A stretch of 64,000 nucleotides of DNA, from positions 1 to 64,000 of the forward strand of contig NZ_ASXP01000006.1 in the NCBI RefSeq assembly GCF_000445445.1, given 5' to 3'. A program made the translations under genes and the position numbers. Source of the stretch: Sporomusa ovata DSM 2662 (GTDB lineage: Bacteria; Bacillota; Negativicutes; Sporomusales; Sporomusaceae). Below, piece by piece: positions 8,293-15,767 of this stretch. The notes below the pieces were generated by a model, which ran no database searches, had not been told where the DNA came from, and saw only the letters and a list, made by a program, of their open reading frames with translations. Position 1 is the first letter of the stretch, and every line of letters begins with the position of its first letter.

Positions 8293-8920
8293 AATTGCGG
8301 CCTCCTATCGTTTTCCTTCCTTTATATATATATATATATATATATAGTAACTGAAAATAATCGGTCACACCCCGGGCAATGGCTCTGGCATAACGGTCCT
8401 GCCATGTGCGATTTGCTAGTAATGCGGCTTCCTCATCATTTGAGATAAACGCCATTTCCACTAAGCATGCCGGAGCCTCGGTATGCACCAGCACATAAAA
8501 CCGTGCTTCCTTGTCGGCATCACCATCCGAGTAATCGGTTCTCCCTACCGGGTCTGGAAACTCAGCAGCTATTTGGTTATGCAGGCAGGTGGCCAGTCGG
8601 TCCCCATTCGTATCTCCCGGTGAAGTCCAAGTCTCATATCCTTTCGCACCTTTATTGGCGGCGCTATTACAGTGAAGCGACACAAACACATCTGCGCCCC
8701 AAATGTTGGCTAACGCTGTGCGATAATTCAAATCATCGGTTTCCGGCTGCTCCCACTCGGTTCGTGTAAGCTTAACTTCATAGCCAACGGCAAGCAGATA
8801 TTTCTCAACTAATCTCGAAATAATGAGCGCAACGTCAGCTTCCTGCAAACCTGTGTTTTGATTTACTGCTCCAGGGTCAATATTCCGGCCCGAATGTCCG
8901 GGGTCAATTACAATACGCAT
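8276..8920 (-). CDS. N-acetylmuramoyl-L-alanine amidase (phage endolysin)
   Basis: An Amidase_3 zinc amidase that cleaves the amide between muramic acid and the stem peptide. It opens with RIVIDPGHSG (zinc His) and continues with EADVALIISRLVEKYL, SLHCNSA (second zinc His) and VEMAFISNDEEA (catalytic Glu). There is no signal peptide, so export relies on the neighbouring holin. The catalytic domain ends near residue 190 (YFQLL). The last ~23 residues come from a (TA)12 tract read as Tyr-Ile repeats, plus sequence overlapping the next small gene. Upstream AAAGGGAGG supports the start at 8920. Confidence 0.92.
   Translation of the reverse strand: MRIVIDPGHSGRNIDPGAVNQNTGLQEADVALIISRLVEKYLLAVGYEVKLTRTEWEQPETDDLNYRTALANIWGADVFVSLHCNSAANKGAKGYETWTSPGDTNGDRLATCLHNQIAAEFPDPVGRTDYSDGDADKEARFYVLVHTEAPACLVEMAFISNDEEAALLANRTWQDRYARAIARGVTDYFQLLYIYIYIYKGRKTIGGRNYECLD
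8323..8346. repeat. (TA)12 microsatellite inside the amidase 3' end
   Basis: Twelve uninterrupted TA units code for alternating Tyr and Ile near the amidase C-terminus. Gain or loss of one unit would change the C-terminal frame but not touch the catalytic domain. Confidence 0.95.
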
Positions 8921-8944
8921 AATAAATTCCCTCCCTTTGTCGAT

Positions 8945-9376
8945 TTACTCGTTGCCTTTCAAAAACTGTTTTTCTTCCCTTAATTGCATCAGCCTATCAC
9001 GCATAAATACCGGTATATATTTCCCGTAGCCCATGCGATCCAGATTTTCAATAATACTGAGCCCCTCATTTCCAAGGTAAGCAAAGATAATCATAGACCG
9101 GCAAGTGCTGCTACCAAACAGGGCAACATCTACCCAATTGGCTATAATGACTATCATCAGCATAGCAAGCTTGCGCTTGATGCCCTCAAAACCTTTACTG
9201 CTTTGGAGAGTTCCTGTATTCCATGCGGCAATTAACCCAGTCACATAATCAATCACAATAAAGATGAGAAGGGCGGTAACCAACTTGTCGACACCACCAA
9301 TGAGAAAAGAAAATACTACGCCCATAGCTGAAAACACAGCCATGATCCGCAGCTCCGTCTGTGTATATTCGATCAT
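8945..9376 (-). CDS. Phage holin family protein
   Basis: A 143-residue membrane protein. It has hydrophobic segments around residues 12-32, 35-52 (ALLIFIVIDYVTGLIAAW) and 72-90, and a charged C-terminus. The IDYVTG motif and the SSKGFEGIKRK loop are typical of the TcdE/Phage_holin_4 family, which forms membrane lesions that release the endolysin. It sits directly upstream of the amidase, the expected lysis cassette order. A glycine-rich STCRSMIIFAYLGNEGLSI segment also matches the family. Confidence 0.9.
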   Translation of the reverse strand: MIEYTQTELRIMAVFSAMGVVFSFLIGGVDKLVTALLIFIVIDYVTGLIAAWNTGTLQSSKGFEGIKRKLAMLMIVIIANWVDVALFGSSTCRSMIIFAYLGNEGLSIIENLDRMGYGKYIPVFMRDRLMQLREEKQFLKGNE

Positions 9377-9388
9377 TGTATCCCTCCA

Positions 9389-9931
9389 TTAAATTAATCC
9401 ATAAGAACTAAGCGCTGCTTTAAGCGCCCGCACATCATCCGCTAACTTTTCGCATTTATCCCGTAATGCCTGCACTTCTATTTGAGAATAAGCGGCACTA
9501 ATAGGAAGGCTACCAATTTCATTGTCCACATTTCCCAATGTAACCAACGTCTTTGGAACCGGAGTTGATCCAAAAAATCCAATCTTACTCTGGGCAGTAT
9601 CTTCCTGTACCCAAGCATTCCCGGTATAAACCATCGCCGTTGAAGTCGCTTTGTCCCAGCACCTCATCCCGACAAACGGCACATAAAACACCCATGCCCC
9701 GCCAACGAAATGCGCAAGGCTATTATCCTTACCAGCCCACACACCTGTAGCCCCAATTCCGACAACATATAGATTTCCTTCAACCCCTACCGGGGGTGTG
9801 CTTAAAATCATGCTTTCCACCGCTGTCTGCACCAGTGCATCCAAGCGTTGCAGAGCCATATTATGAGTGATCTCTTTTTGTGCCTGCCCAGAAACTAAGT
9901 TTGGTAGTGCTAATCTAACCGTATTACTCAT
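9389..9931 (-). CDS. DUF2793 tail-associated protein
   Basis: A 180-residue protein that begins MSNTVRLALPNLVSGQAQKE, the hallmark N-terminus of DUF2793, followed by ALQRLDALVQ and a beta-rich middle (GNLYVVGIGATGVWAGK). The family is found in tail or fibre regions of gene transfer agents and siphoviruses. The last ~35 residues are a likely coiled coil (ALRDKCEKLADDVRALKAAL). Its start overlaps the preceding tail gene by 4 nt. The exact role, perhaps a fibre tip, is unproven. Confidence 0.85.
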   Translation of the reverse strand: MSNTVRLALPNLVSGQAQKEITHNMALQRLDALVQTAVESMILSTPPVGVEGNLYVVGIGATGVWAGKDNSLAHFVGGAWVFYVPFVGMRCWDKATSTAMVYTGNAWVQEDTAQSKIGFFGSTPVPKTLVTLGNVDNEIGSLPISAAYSQIEVQALRDKCEKLADDVRALKAALSSYGLI

Positions 9932-12183
9932 ACTATCACCTCCTTACCAATTCCCCGTCCCCGGATGCTACTCATCTGATATATCCTGACCTTCAACAAA
10001 GCCTGAGGCGTACCAAAGTCGTTTGTCTGGTCAGCTGCCGTATACGTCACCAAGGGCGTTATGACCGTTAGTGTGCGCTTAACCGTAGAACCAGACACAA
10101 TATCAACTTCATAGCGCTCGATACTTTCACTCATTGGTATATCCGCGTTATCTAACCAAGCTCCACCGCTTCGGTCACGCCGTACCCAAGTAATAGTTAT
10201 GTTATTTGCTGCATCTCTACTGCCCGCCACATTACAAACCGACCACGGCTGGTACAAGCGGGCATTATTACTAAACATTTTTTCAATGTAAGTGGCATCC
10301 GTCACCGGCTTAGTTGCTGGCCCGATACGGTATGTTTTTGTTGAATACCACTCGCTCATTGGTGCTGGCAGGGTGGTAATCGTCGCTGATTTTAGCAACA
10401 CAAACCGCTCCCCCATGCTGTGCTTATCTACTTGTTCCTCTGTACCCAGCCGTCCGCGTAAAAGTCCTGAAAGTATATAAGTATTCACTGCTATCAGCGT
10501 CGCCGATCTAAACTGCACAATCTCGTTCCCGATAACCGCAGCATTGTAACCATTCAACACATCTACCTCAGGCCTAGACTCTAAGGTTCCATGCGTCAGT
10601 ACTACGGTTACTGAATTGCCCTCATCCCAGACTTCTGTTGATCCAGCTGTCAAAAGTGTTGTGATCATTCCCATCGTCGAAGGGCTGTCCATCTGCGTCT
10701 TTAGTATCCAAGATGCACCGCCATCTCTGGTTTCAAATACGTTGGCCCCATAAAAGGGACTACCCGTTGCCGCCAAATATACCACTGGATCAGACCTTGT
10801 ATCGGTTGGCAGGCGGGGAATATCCAAGAATTCAACAGTAATGGCCGACGGCGGTATTGGTACTGACGAAGGTATCTCAGCGTCTACCATGCGCTCGGTA
10901 CGCCTAAAGGTATTGCCGCCAACATCGGTACCTCCTTCCACTTTTATCACCCCAGGAACCCCAAGTGTAGTTTTGGTCAGTTGCACCCATCGTCGTCGAC
11001 CGGATAAATCCATGTCCAAAATATCTCCGGGAGCCAAAAAGGCCCACCAAGGTCCTAAGGACGCTGCAACCGTTGAGCGCCGAACCCAAGCCTCATAGAG
11101 TTTTTGCTCAGCTAGTTCCTTGGCCCTGGCATCTGTAATCACGAAATCAAGATCAATCTTTTCGGTGTTCTCACTTGTGGAATTAGGTCTTACAGCTGCT
11201 TGCAAACCAGTTTGATAATCTTTGTCAAGCGATAAATAGGACACATTAACCAACTTAGGTAGTTCCCGATCATGCTTACGCTCGATGGTATAGCTGCTTT
11301 CTTCGCCGCCGTTCCCTTCCTTCGCTCCCAGAAAATCAGCCGGAACGGGAAACCGGTTATAAGTTTCCTTCCTAATAAATAGGAGCTTACCGTTTGCTTC
11401 CGCTGCTCCAAAGGTATAGACCATCATGAGCTGTTCGATCCGCTCCCGATAGGTTTTTTCTGAGGACACACAAAAACCATCAATCGGTATTCCCGCCAAA
11501 TCGGACGCTTCCATATCAGCAGTTCCTAATTGGGTATGTAAGCCCGCGCCAGCCGATACTTCCTTGACGATACTGTCAAGATAATTCACCGTCCTCACTA
11601 TCTCAAAAGTAAAGTTGGGAATTCGATTGCCAAAGTCGGTTACGTCCATATGCTGTATCACGATATACGCCAAGCCCCGGTAGGCCGGAACAGGAAAACT
11701 GGTTTCAATACCCTCAATAAATGGATCAGGATCTTGGGTTTCAGTGCCATGATACAAAGTGTACTCTATAGCCGGATTGTCTCCCGCAAATTTATCGGTC
11801 ACCTCCTTGCCGTCGGCCCACACCCGGTTAAAGCCAGTAATTTCTCCTTCACATAAGCCGATGGCGAACGATATGGTATAGGAATACGTCGTTGTTTTAC
11901 CACCTCCGCCACCCTTGCCACCGGAGGACTCTTCCTTTTTGTGCTCAACAAAGTTAGTTCCCCATATGACATTCCCGGCAATTCGTGTGGTTCCGTAGAC
12001 CTTGTTAATCGCTACCCCATAGGTGGAACACTGAATTGACAGGTCTGACATTCGTGGCCCTGCAGCATTAGGCGCTTTAGGACCAAACAGCCGCTGGTCT
12101 ACAAAACCTGCTGCCATCGAAATGACTGCACCCCAGAACGGGTTGGCCGCCGCGATCGCATTGGCAAGTAGAATTGTGGCCAT
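9928..12183 (-). CDS. Phage tail tip / host-specificity protein (GTA TIM-barrel type)
   Basis: A 751-residue protein with a hydrophobic glycine-rich N-terminus and a Phage-tail_3-like core. The core contains VYGTTRIAGNVIWGTNF, a glycine-rich linker (SSGGKGGGGG) and AYRGLAYIVIQHMDVTDFGNRIPNFTFEIVRT, typical of the J-like/gene transfer agent g15 baseplate family. The C-terminal third is a fibronectin-like beta domain. It would close the tail tip and contact the cell surface. The order, next to NlpC/P60, DUF2163 and DUF2460 genes, matches gene transfer agent g12-g15. No lesion is visible. Confidence 0.88.
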   Translation of the reverse strand: MATILLANAIAAANPFWGAVISMAAGFVDQRLFGPKAPNAAGPRMSDLSIQCSTYGVAINKVYGTTRIAGNVIWGTNFVEHKKEESSGGKGGGGGKTTTYSYTISFAIGLCEGEITGFNRVWADGKEVTDKFAGDNPAIEYTLYHGTETQDPDPFIEGIETSFPVPAYRGLAYIVIQHMDVTDFGNRIPNFTFEIVRTVNYLDSIVKEVSAGAGLHTQLGTADMEASDLAGIPIDGFCVSSEKTYRERIEQLMMVYTFGAAEANGKLLFIRKETYNRFPVPADFLGAKEGNGGEESSYTIERKHDRELPKLVNVSYLSLDKDYQTGLQAAVRPNSTSENTEKIDLDFVITDARAKELAEQKLYEAWVRRSTVAASLGPWWAFLAPGDILDMDLSGRRRWVQLTKTTLGVPGVIKVEGGTDVGGNTFRRTERMVDAEIPSSVPIPPSAITVEFLDIPRLPTDTRSDPVVYLAATGSPFYGANVFETRDGGASWILKTQMDSPSTMGMITTLLTAGSTEVWDEGNSVTVVLTHGTLESRPEVDVLNGYNAAVIGNEIVQFRSATLIAVNTYILSGLLRGRLGTEEQVDKHSMGERFVLLKSATITTLPAPMSEWYSTKTYRIGPATKPVTDATYIEKMFSNNARLYQPWSVCNVAGSRDAANNITITWVRRDRSGGAWLDNADIPMSESIERYEVDIVSGSTVKRTLTVITPLVTYTAADQTNDFGTPQALLKVRIYQMSSIRGRGIGKEVIV

Positions 12184-12611
12184 TAATAAAGAGTCTCCGG
12201 TATGCGAAACACGTTCTTAAGCGATCGAAACCAGGCAGGACTCAGTGGCATTTCCACGACCTTTTGCACATCGGCCCAAGCATGGATAAACCGACCTTCG
12301 CCAGCGTAGATGCCTACGTGGTTAGAGGTACCATTGATAAAACTAAAAAGCAGCACGTCGCCGGGCTGCCTGTTAGCTATCTCTACCATAGCCGCATAGT
12401 TACTTAGCTCCTCTTGCAGTCGTTTTTCCCTACCGGGAACCGGCATCCGGTGATAATCCGTGTCGCTTTCTACCGGTCGTCCCGTTACGGTGGTATAAAC
12501 GCCGCGAACGAGTCCCACACAATCAGTCGCTACTCCCTTAAGAGACGCCTGATGCTGCCACTTGGTTCCTATCCATTCCCGTGCTTCGGCTACCATTTTC
12601 TCTCCAATCAT
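12183..12611 (-). CDS. NlpC/P60 family tail peptidase
   Basis: A 142-residue cysteine peptidase of the NlpC/P60 fold. The catalytic Cys lies in ATDCVGLVRGVY (near residue 30), the His in SNHVGIYAGEGRFIHAW. In phage tails this family cuts peptidoglycan stem peptides during DNA entry; in gene transfer agents it is g14. The start follows AAGGGGG. It ends exactly where the tail tip gene begins, so the genes are translationally coupled. Confidence 0.92.
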   Translation of the reverse strand: MIGEKMVAEAREWIGTKWQHQASLKGVATDCVGLVRGVYTTVTGRPVESDTDYHRMPVPGREKRLQEELSNYAAMVEIANRQPGDVLLFSFINGTSNHVGIYAGEGRFIHAWADVQKVVEMPLSPAWFRSLKNVFRIPETLY

Positions 12612-12622
12612 CGCTTTCCCCC

Positions 12623-13687
12623 TTACCCTCGACTCGCATCGTCGCCTGCAGCAACTACGTTTGCGCTTCCTTTTATCGGATAACTGGCAAGATAATCATT
12701 GCCCGGTACCATTGGCTCGCCGCGAAAATTGAGTCGATTGTTAAATCGGTTAATACATGTCGAGTAATTGCGATCACAACCGGCAACAATGGTAAAGGTA
12801 TCCCCTACTTGGGGCTGCCAAATTGTAGGTAAATACACCTCAATGGTACCATCCGTCATAAATACCTTAGTTTCGGAAGTAGAATAGCGATTATCCCCGC
12901 TTGTCCAGGTGATAGTACCATAGTCGTAGAACCCGGCGTCTGCCACTACATTGGTCGCGAATTGTGTATCTCTATAGACTGTCGTTACCCTTCCCGTCGT
13001 TGTGTAACTCGCTAAATTTACGCCGCACTTGGCATCGCCTAAGTTTGCGCGACAGGTCTTTTGATATACCGCACCTGCCTTCTGTTGGTAAGCTTCGGTT
13101 AATCCCCGTATCTCTGCTGTGAAACCTGTCTTACCGTAACGGATACGACCAATGGTACCACGCCTTAGAATAAGTTTCGGATCGCTGATATTCTTCCAAT
13201 TAACCAGGTAAATCGTCACCCGGGCAAAGTCATAAACCCCACCAGCCAGCTCATCCTCTGTAATTTTATCTGAGCTTAGCACCCCGTCCACATCTAGGTT
13301 ATCGACAGACAAACTGTCACTGGTGTCCACAGCCGTCGGCGTAAATCCAGTGGCCGCTTCGTAGGTGACATCATCAAAGGTTAAATCCTGATCGTGGCTG
13401 GTAAAACCAAAGGTTACCCCGTCAGTCCGATCAACGCGCCAACAGTAGGCAGCGGTAACTACCTCTTCGGCCATCCAAGGTACAGGATGCGGGTCTACCA
13501 GTGCCTGTGCATATAGATCAGCCACATTCGGATGTTGTAAGCATATACACTGGGCATACAGTGCTGACAATAATACCGGGGTTAGTGTCTCATCCGTAAG
13601 CAGTGCCTGCGCGTACAAGCGCGAAAGCCTTGTACTTGGGTCTATAACCGCTTGACCATATAACTGGGCTAATTTTGCATTGTCCAT
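12623..13687 (-). CDS. DUF2163 baseplate/tail protein with repeated N-terminus
   Basis: The main part (from about residue 75) is DUF2163/phage_BR0599, a tail tip component (g13 in gene transfer agents), recognised by AYCWRVDRTDGVTFGFTSHD and the Cys motif CRANLGDAKCGVNL. Ahead of it is an unusual ~65-residue extension with four LY-x-Q motifs at residues 9, 24, 43 and 58. A similar repeat may be a helical docking segment. The protein is 354 residues, longer than the usual ~290, because of that extension. Confidence 0.85.
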   Translation of the reverse strand: MDNAKLAQLYGQAVIDPSTRLSRLYAQALLTDETLTPVLLSALYAQCICLQHPNVADLYAQALVDPHPVPWMAEEVVTAAYCWRVDRTDGVTFGFTSHDQDLTFDDVTYEAATGFTPTAVDTSDSLSVDNLDVDGVLSSDKITEDELAGGVYDFARVTIYLVNWKNISDPKLILRRGTIGRIRYGKTGFTAEIRGLTEAYQQKAGAVYQKTCRANLGDAKCGVNLASYTTTGRVTTVYRDTQFATNVVADAGFYDYGTITWTSGDNRYSTSETKVFMTDGTIEVYLPTIWQPQVGDTFTIVAGCDRNYSTCINRFNNRLNFRGEPMVPGNDYLASYPIKGSANVVAAGDDASRG

Positions 13688-13698
13688 AGTACCTCCGC

Positions 13699-15156
13699 TT
13701 ACGCTCTGGCCTTAAACCCAATTTGTGCGGCGTTGAACTGAGTTGGTGTCCAGTTCCCGTCAAATTGGATGGATTTCAAAGCCATGGTCGTGGGAATCGC
13801 TGCCTGTATCCCGAGGTTATCGCTGCCTATTTTTAGTATCCAATCCGCGTTCGGCAGGGAAGTACCCGAAACGGCTCGCGCTGTCACTTTAACGGACTTA
13901 ACCCCTGTGCAAATAAGTGGTAGATCGCCTATGGCACAGAGCATTTGATCGTTGTCACTCACGAACTCGGCATATCTTACGGTTTCCAAAAAATCTTTCC
14001 TTGCCAATCGATCAGCCGCTGTTGATTCGCTATAGGCTCGACTTGGGTCAGTCACCTGATATTGCGCATATATACAATCAAAATAGGTGGCTGAGTCTAC
14101 CGTATAGGTTCTTTCTGTCACATCAGCCAGTCCGTTACCAGCAAAGTAGTATGTCCCATCGCTGTTATACCCGTTATTATCTGGACCAGCTGAATTTCTG
14201 CCGTATTTCATCTGCGCTGTCTCTGTATAAATTGCCAAACACTCGCCCGCCGAAACTAGCCAGTTATCGGGAAAATCGACGCCTGCAACAAAGGTTTTTA
14301 TTCCCGTTGCGGAAACAGCAAGCTGATTTGACACTAATCGTTTGGTATGTTTGGTAGGTGCCCCTTGATTGCGCGTACAAACTCCAAGATAGATGGTTCC
14401 TGTTGTATTAAAATTAACGGTAATAGTTTTAATCGTACCGGCATGCGAAAAAACATTGGCCAAGATATACGTACGGCCCACGGTTTTATTGCTATAGGTT
14501 GTCGTCACTTGATTACCTACTATATCGTAGTAGGCAGGCGGACTAGCATCCCCCGCACCAGTTAACGCAACAATGACAGGACGCTTATTTCCGATACGCC
14601 CATCATTGGTGATCACGATATCGGATAAAGAAAAAGAAAGGACATTCCCACTTGACCCGCTATACCAATAGGCTGAGCCTATTAAATCGGTTGCCGGTCC
14701 CGTATCACCTGTAAAATCAACAACTAACTCACCATTTTTCCATACCTGGAAAACACCTGCTGTAGAATCCTTCTTGAGCCGCATTTCGATTTGGGTTATC
14801 GTTAAGGTCGTCATGGCGAAGGAGCCCCTGGCTACTCCGCTCACATAGGCCGTCGCAACGAGTGTTTGCTGGTCGATACTCAAATAGGCAAGTGTTGTCG
14901 TTCCGTCTGATTTTCTAAGAGCTAGGGGGATCGCATTGTTTGATGTATTAACAGGTGAGGCAATATAAATACATTGGGACAACCAAACATCAGCGGTTTG
15001 TTCAGGAAAGTCGTGTCGCAGAATACTTGCATTTACTCCCTGATTAATGGCGTAATAAGGGGCTGTTCTTGCGTAGGCACTATTAATAACCTGCACAAAT
15101 CCGCTGTTGAAGGATAATTCTTCTAACAGCCCCACCGTATAAAACGTAAATGACAT
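13699..15156 (-). CDS. Phage tail structural protein, unknown family
   Basis: A 485-residue, beta-rich, low-charge protein. The N-terminal half (residues 1-190) reads like a concanavalin-type jelly roll (VWKNGELVVDFTG). The C-terminal segment FDGNWTPTQFNAAQIGFKARA resembles ends of uncharacterised tail proteins in Firmicute phages. It lies between DUF2460 and DUF2163, where gene transfer agents have no extra gene, so it is probably a fibre or receptor-binding addition. I do not recognise a named family. Confidence 0.75.
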   Translation of the reverse strand: MSFTFYTVGLLEELSFNSGFVQVINSAYARTAPYYAINQGVNASILRHDFPEQTADVWLSQCIYIASPVNTSNNAIPLALRKSDGTTTLAYLSIDQQTLVATAYVSGVARGSFAMTTLTITQIEMRLKKDSTAGVFQVWKNGELVVDFTGDTGPATDLIGSAYWYSGSSGNVLSFSLSDIVITNDGRIGNKRPVIVALTGAGDASPPAYYDIVGNQVTTTYSNKTVGRTYILANVFSHAGTIKTITVNFNTTGTIYLGVCTRNQGAPTKHTKRLVSNQLAVSATGIKTFVAGVDFPDNWLVSAGECLAIYTETAQMKYGRNSAGPDNNGYNSDGTYYFAGNGLADVTERTYTVDSATYFDCIYAQYQVTDPSRAYSESTAADRLARKDFLETVRYAEFVSDNDQMLCAIGDLPLICTGVKSVKVTARAVSGTSLPNADWILKIGSDNLGIQAAIPTTMALKSIQFDGNWTPTQFNAAQIGFKARA

Positions 15157-15167
15157 AAAGCCGCCTC

Positions 15168-15767
15168 CTAATTTTTAATCTCAATAACCGTAATTCCTGA
15201 CCATGAATAACTGCTCCAGTTGTCAATATTGATCGGCATTTCGTCAGTATCGAAACGACAGGGGACATCATACTCGAAGTCTGCCGTTACAACACCGGCG
15301 GGAATAGCGTCAAAGGTAATTCTGCCTGTGACATAATCCACCGTGTAGCCACTTGTCTGCATTACGCCACCAATATATAGGGTAACAGTGCCGCTAACCG
15401 GCTTCTTGATTAGCCGAATGTCGGTGAACCCTGCGCTGTCTACGTAGGTTTTTTGCAGTTGGTAAACCAGTTTGTTTCCTTCCAAAACCCCACAAATCTG
15501 GCCCACTGCTTTAAAATCAGACCAATCCTTAAACCGAAACCCATAGGCTTTCCCTTTTCTTGCTCGGAAAAATGCAATCAGGTTATCTAGCTGTTTTTGG
15601 TTCTTCACCCCATGCGCCACGTTATATTTACAGCGGGACTGCGCCCAGTTTTGGTTTCGCTGCTCACCGCCGCTAGACGTAGTAACGACCCCGGTGGAAA
15701 AACCGGGGCCGCCAGTTGAGCCGTAAGAGATGTCTGGAGGAAACTGTACTTCATGAAAGCTGCTCAT
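15168..15767 (-). CDS. DUF2460 distal tail protein (Dit-like)
   Basis: A 199-residue protein starting SSFHEVQFPPDISYGSTGGPGFSTGVV and containing AFFRARKGKAYGFRFKDWSDFK, both diagnostic of DUF2460 (gene transfer agent g12, a distal tail protein). It bridges tail tube and baseplate. Its ATG overlaps the natural stop of the tape measure gene as ATGA, which shows where the tape measure originally ended. Confidence 0.93.
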   Translation of the reverse strand: MSSFHEVQFPPDISYGSTGGPGFSTGVVTTSSGGEQRNQNWAQSRCKYNVAHGVKNQKQLDNLIAFFRARKGKAYGFRFKDWSDFKAVGQICGVLEGNKLVYQLQKTYVDSAGFTDIRLIKKPVSGTVTLYIGGVMQTSGYTVDYVTGRITFDAIPAGVVTADFEYDVPCRFDTDEMPINIDNWSSYSWSGITVIEIKN

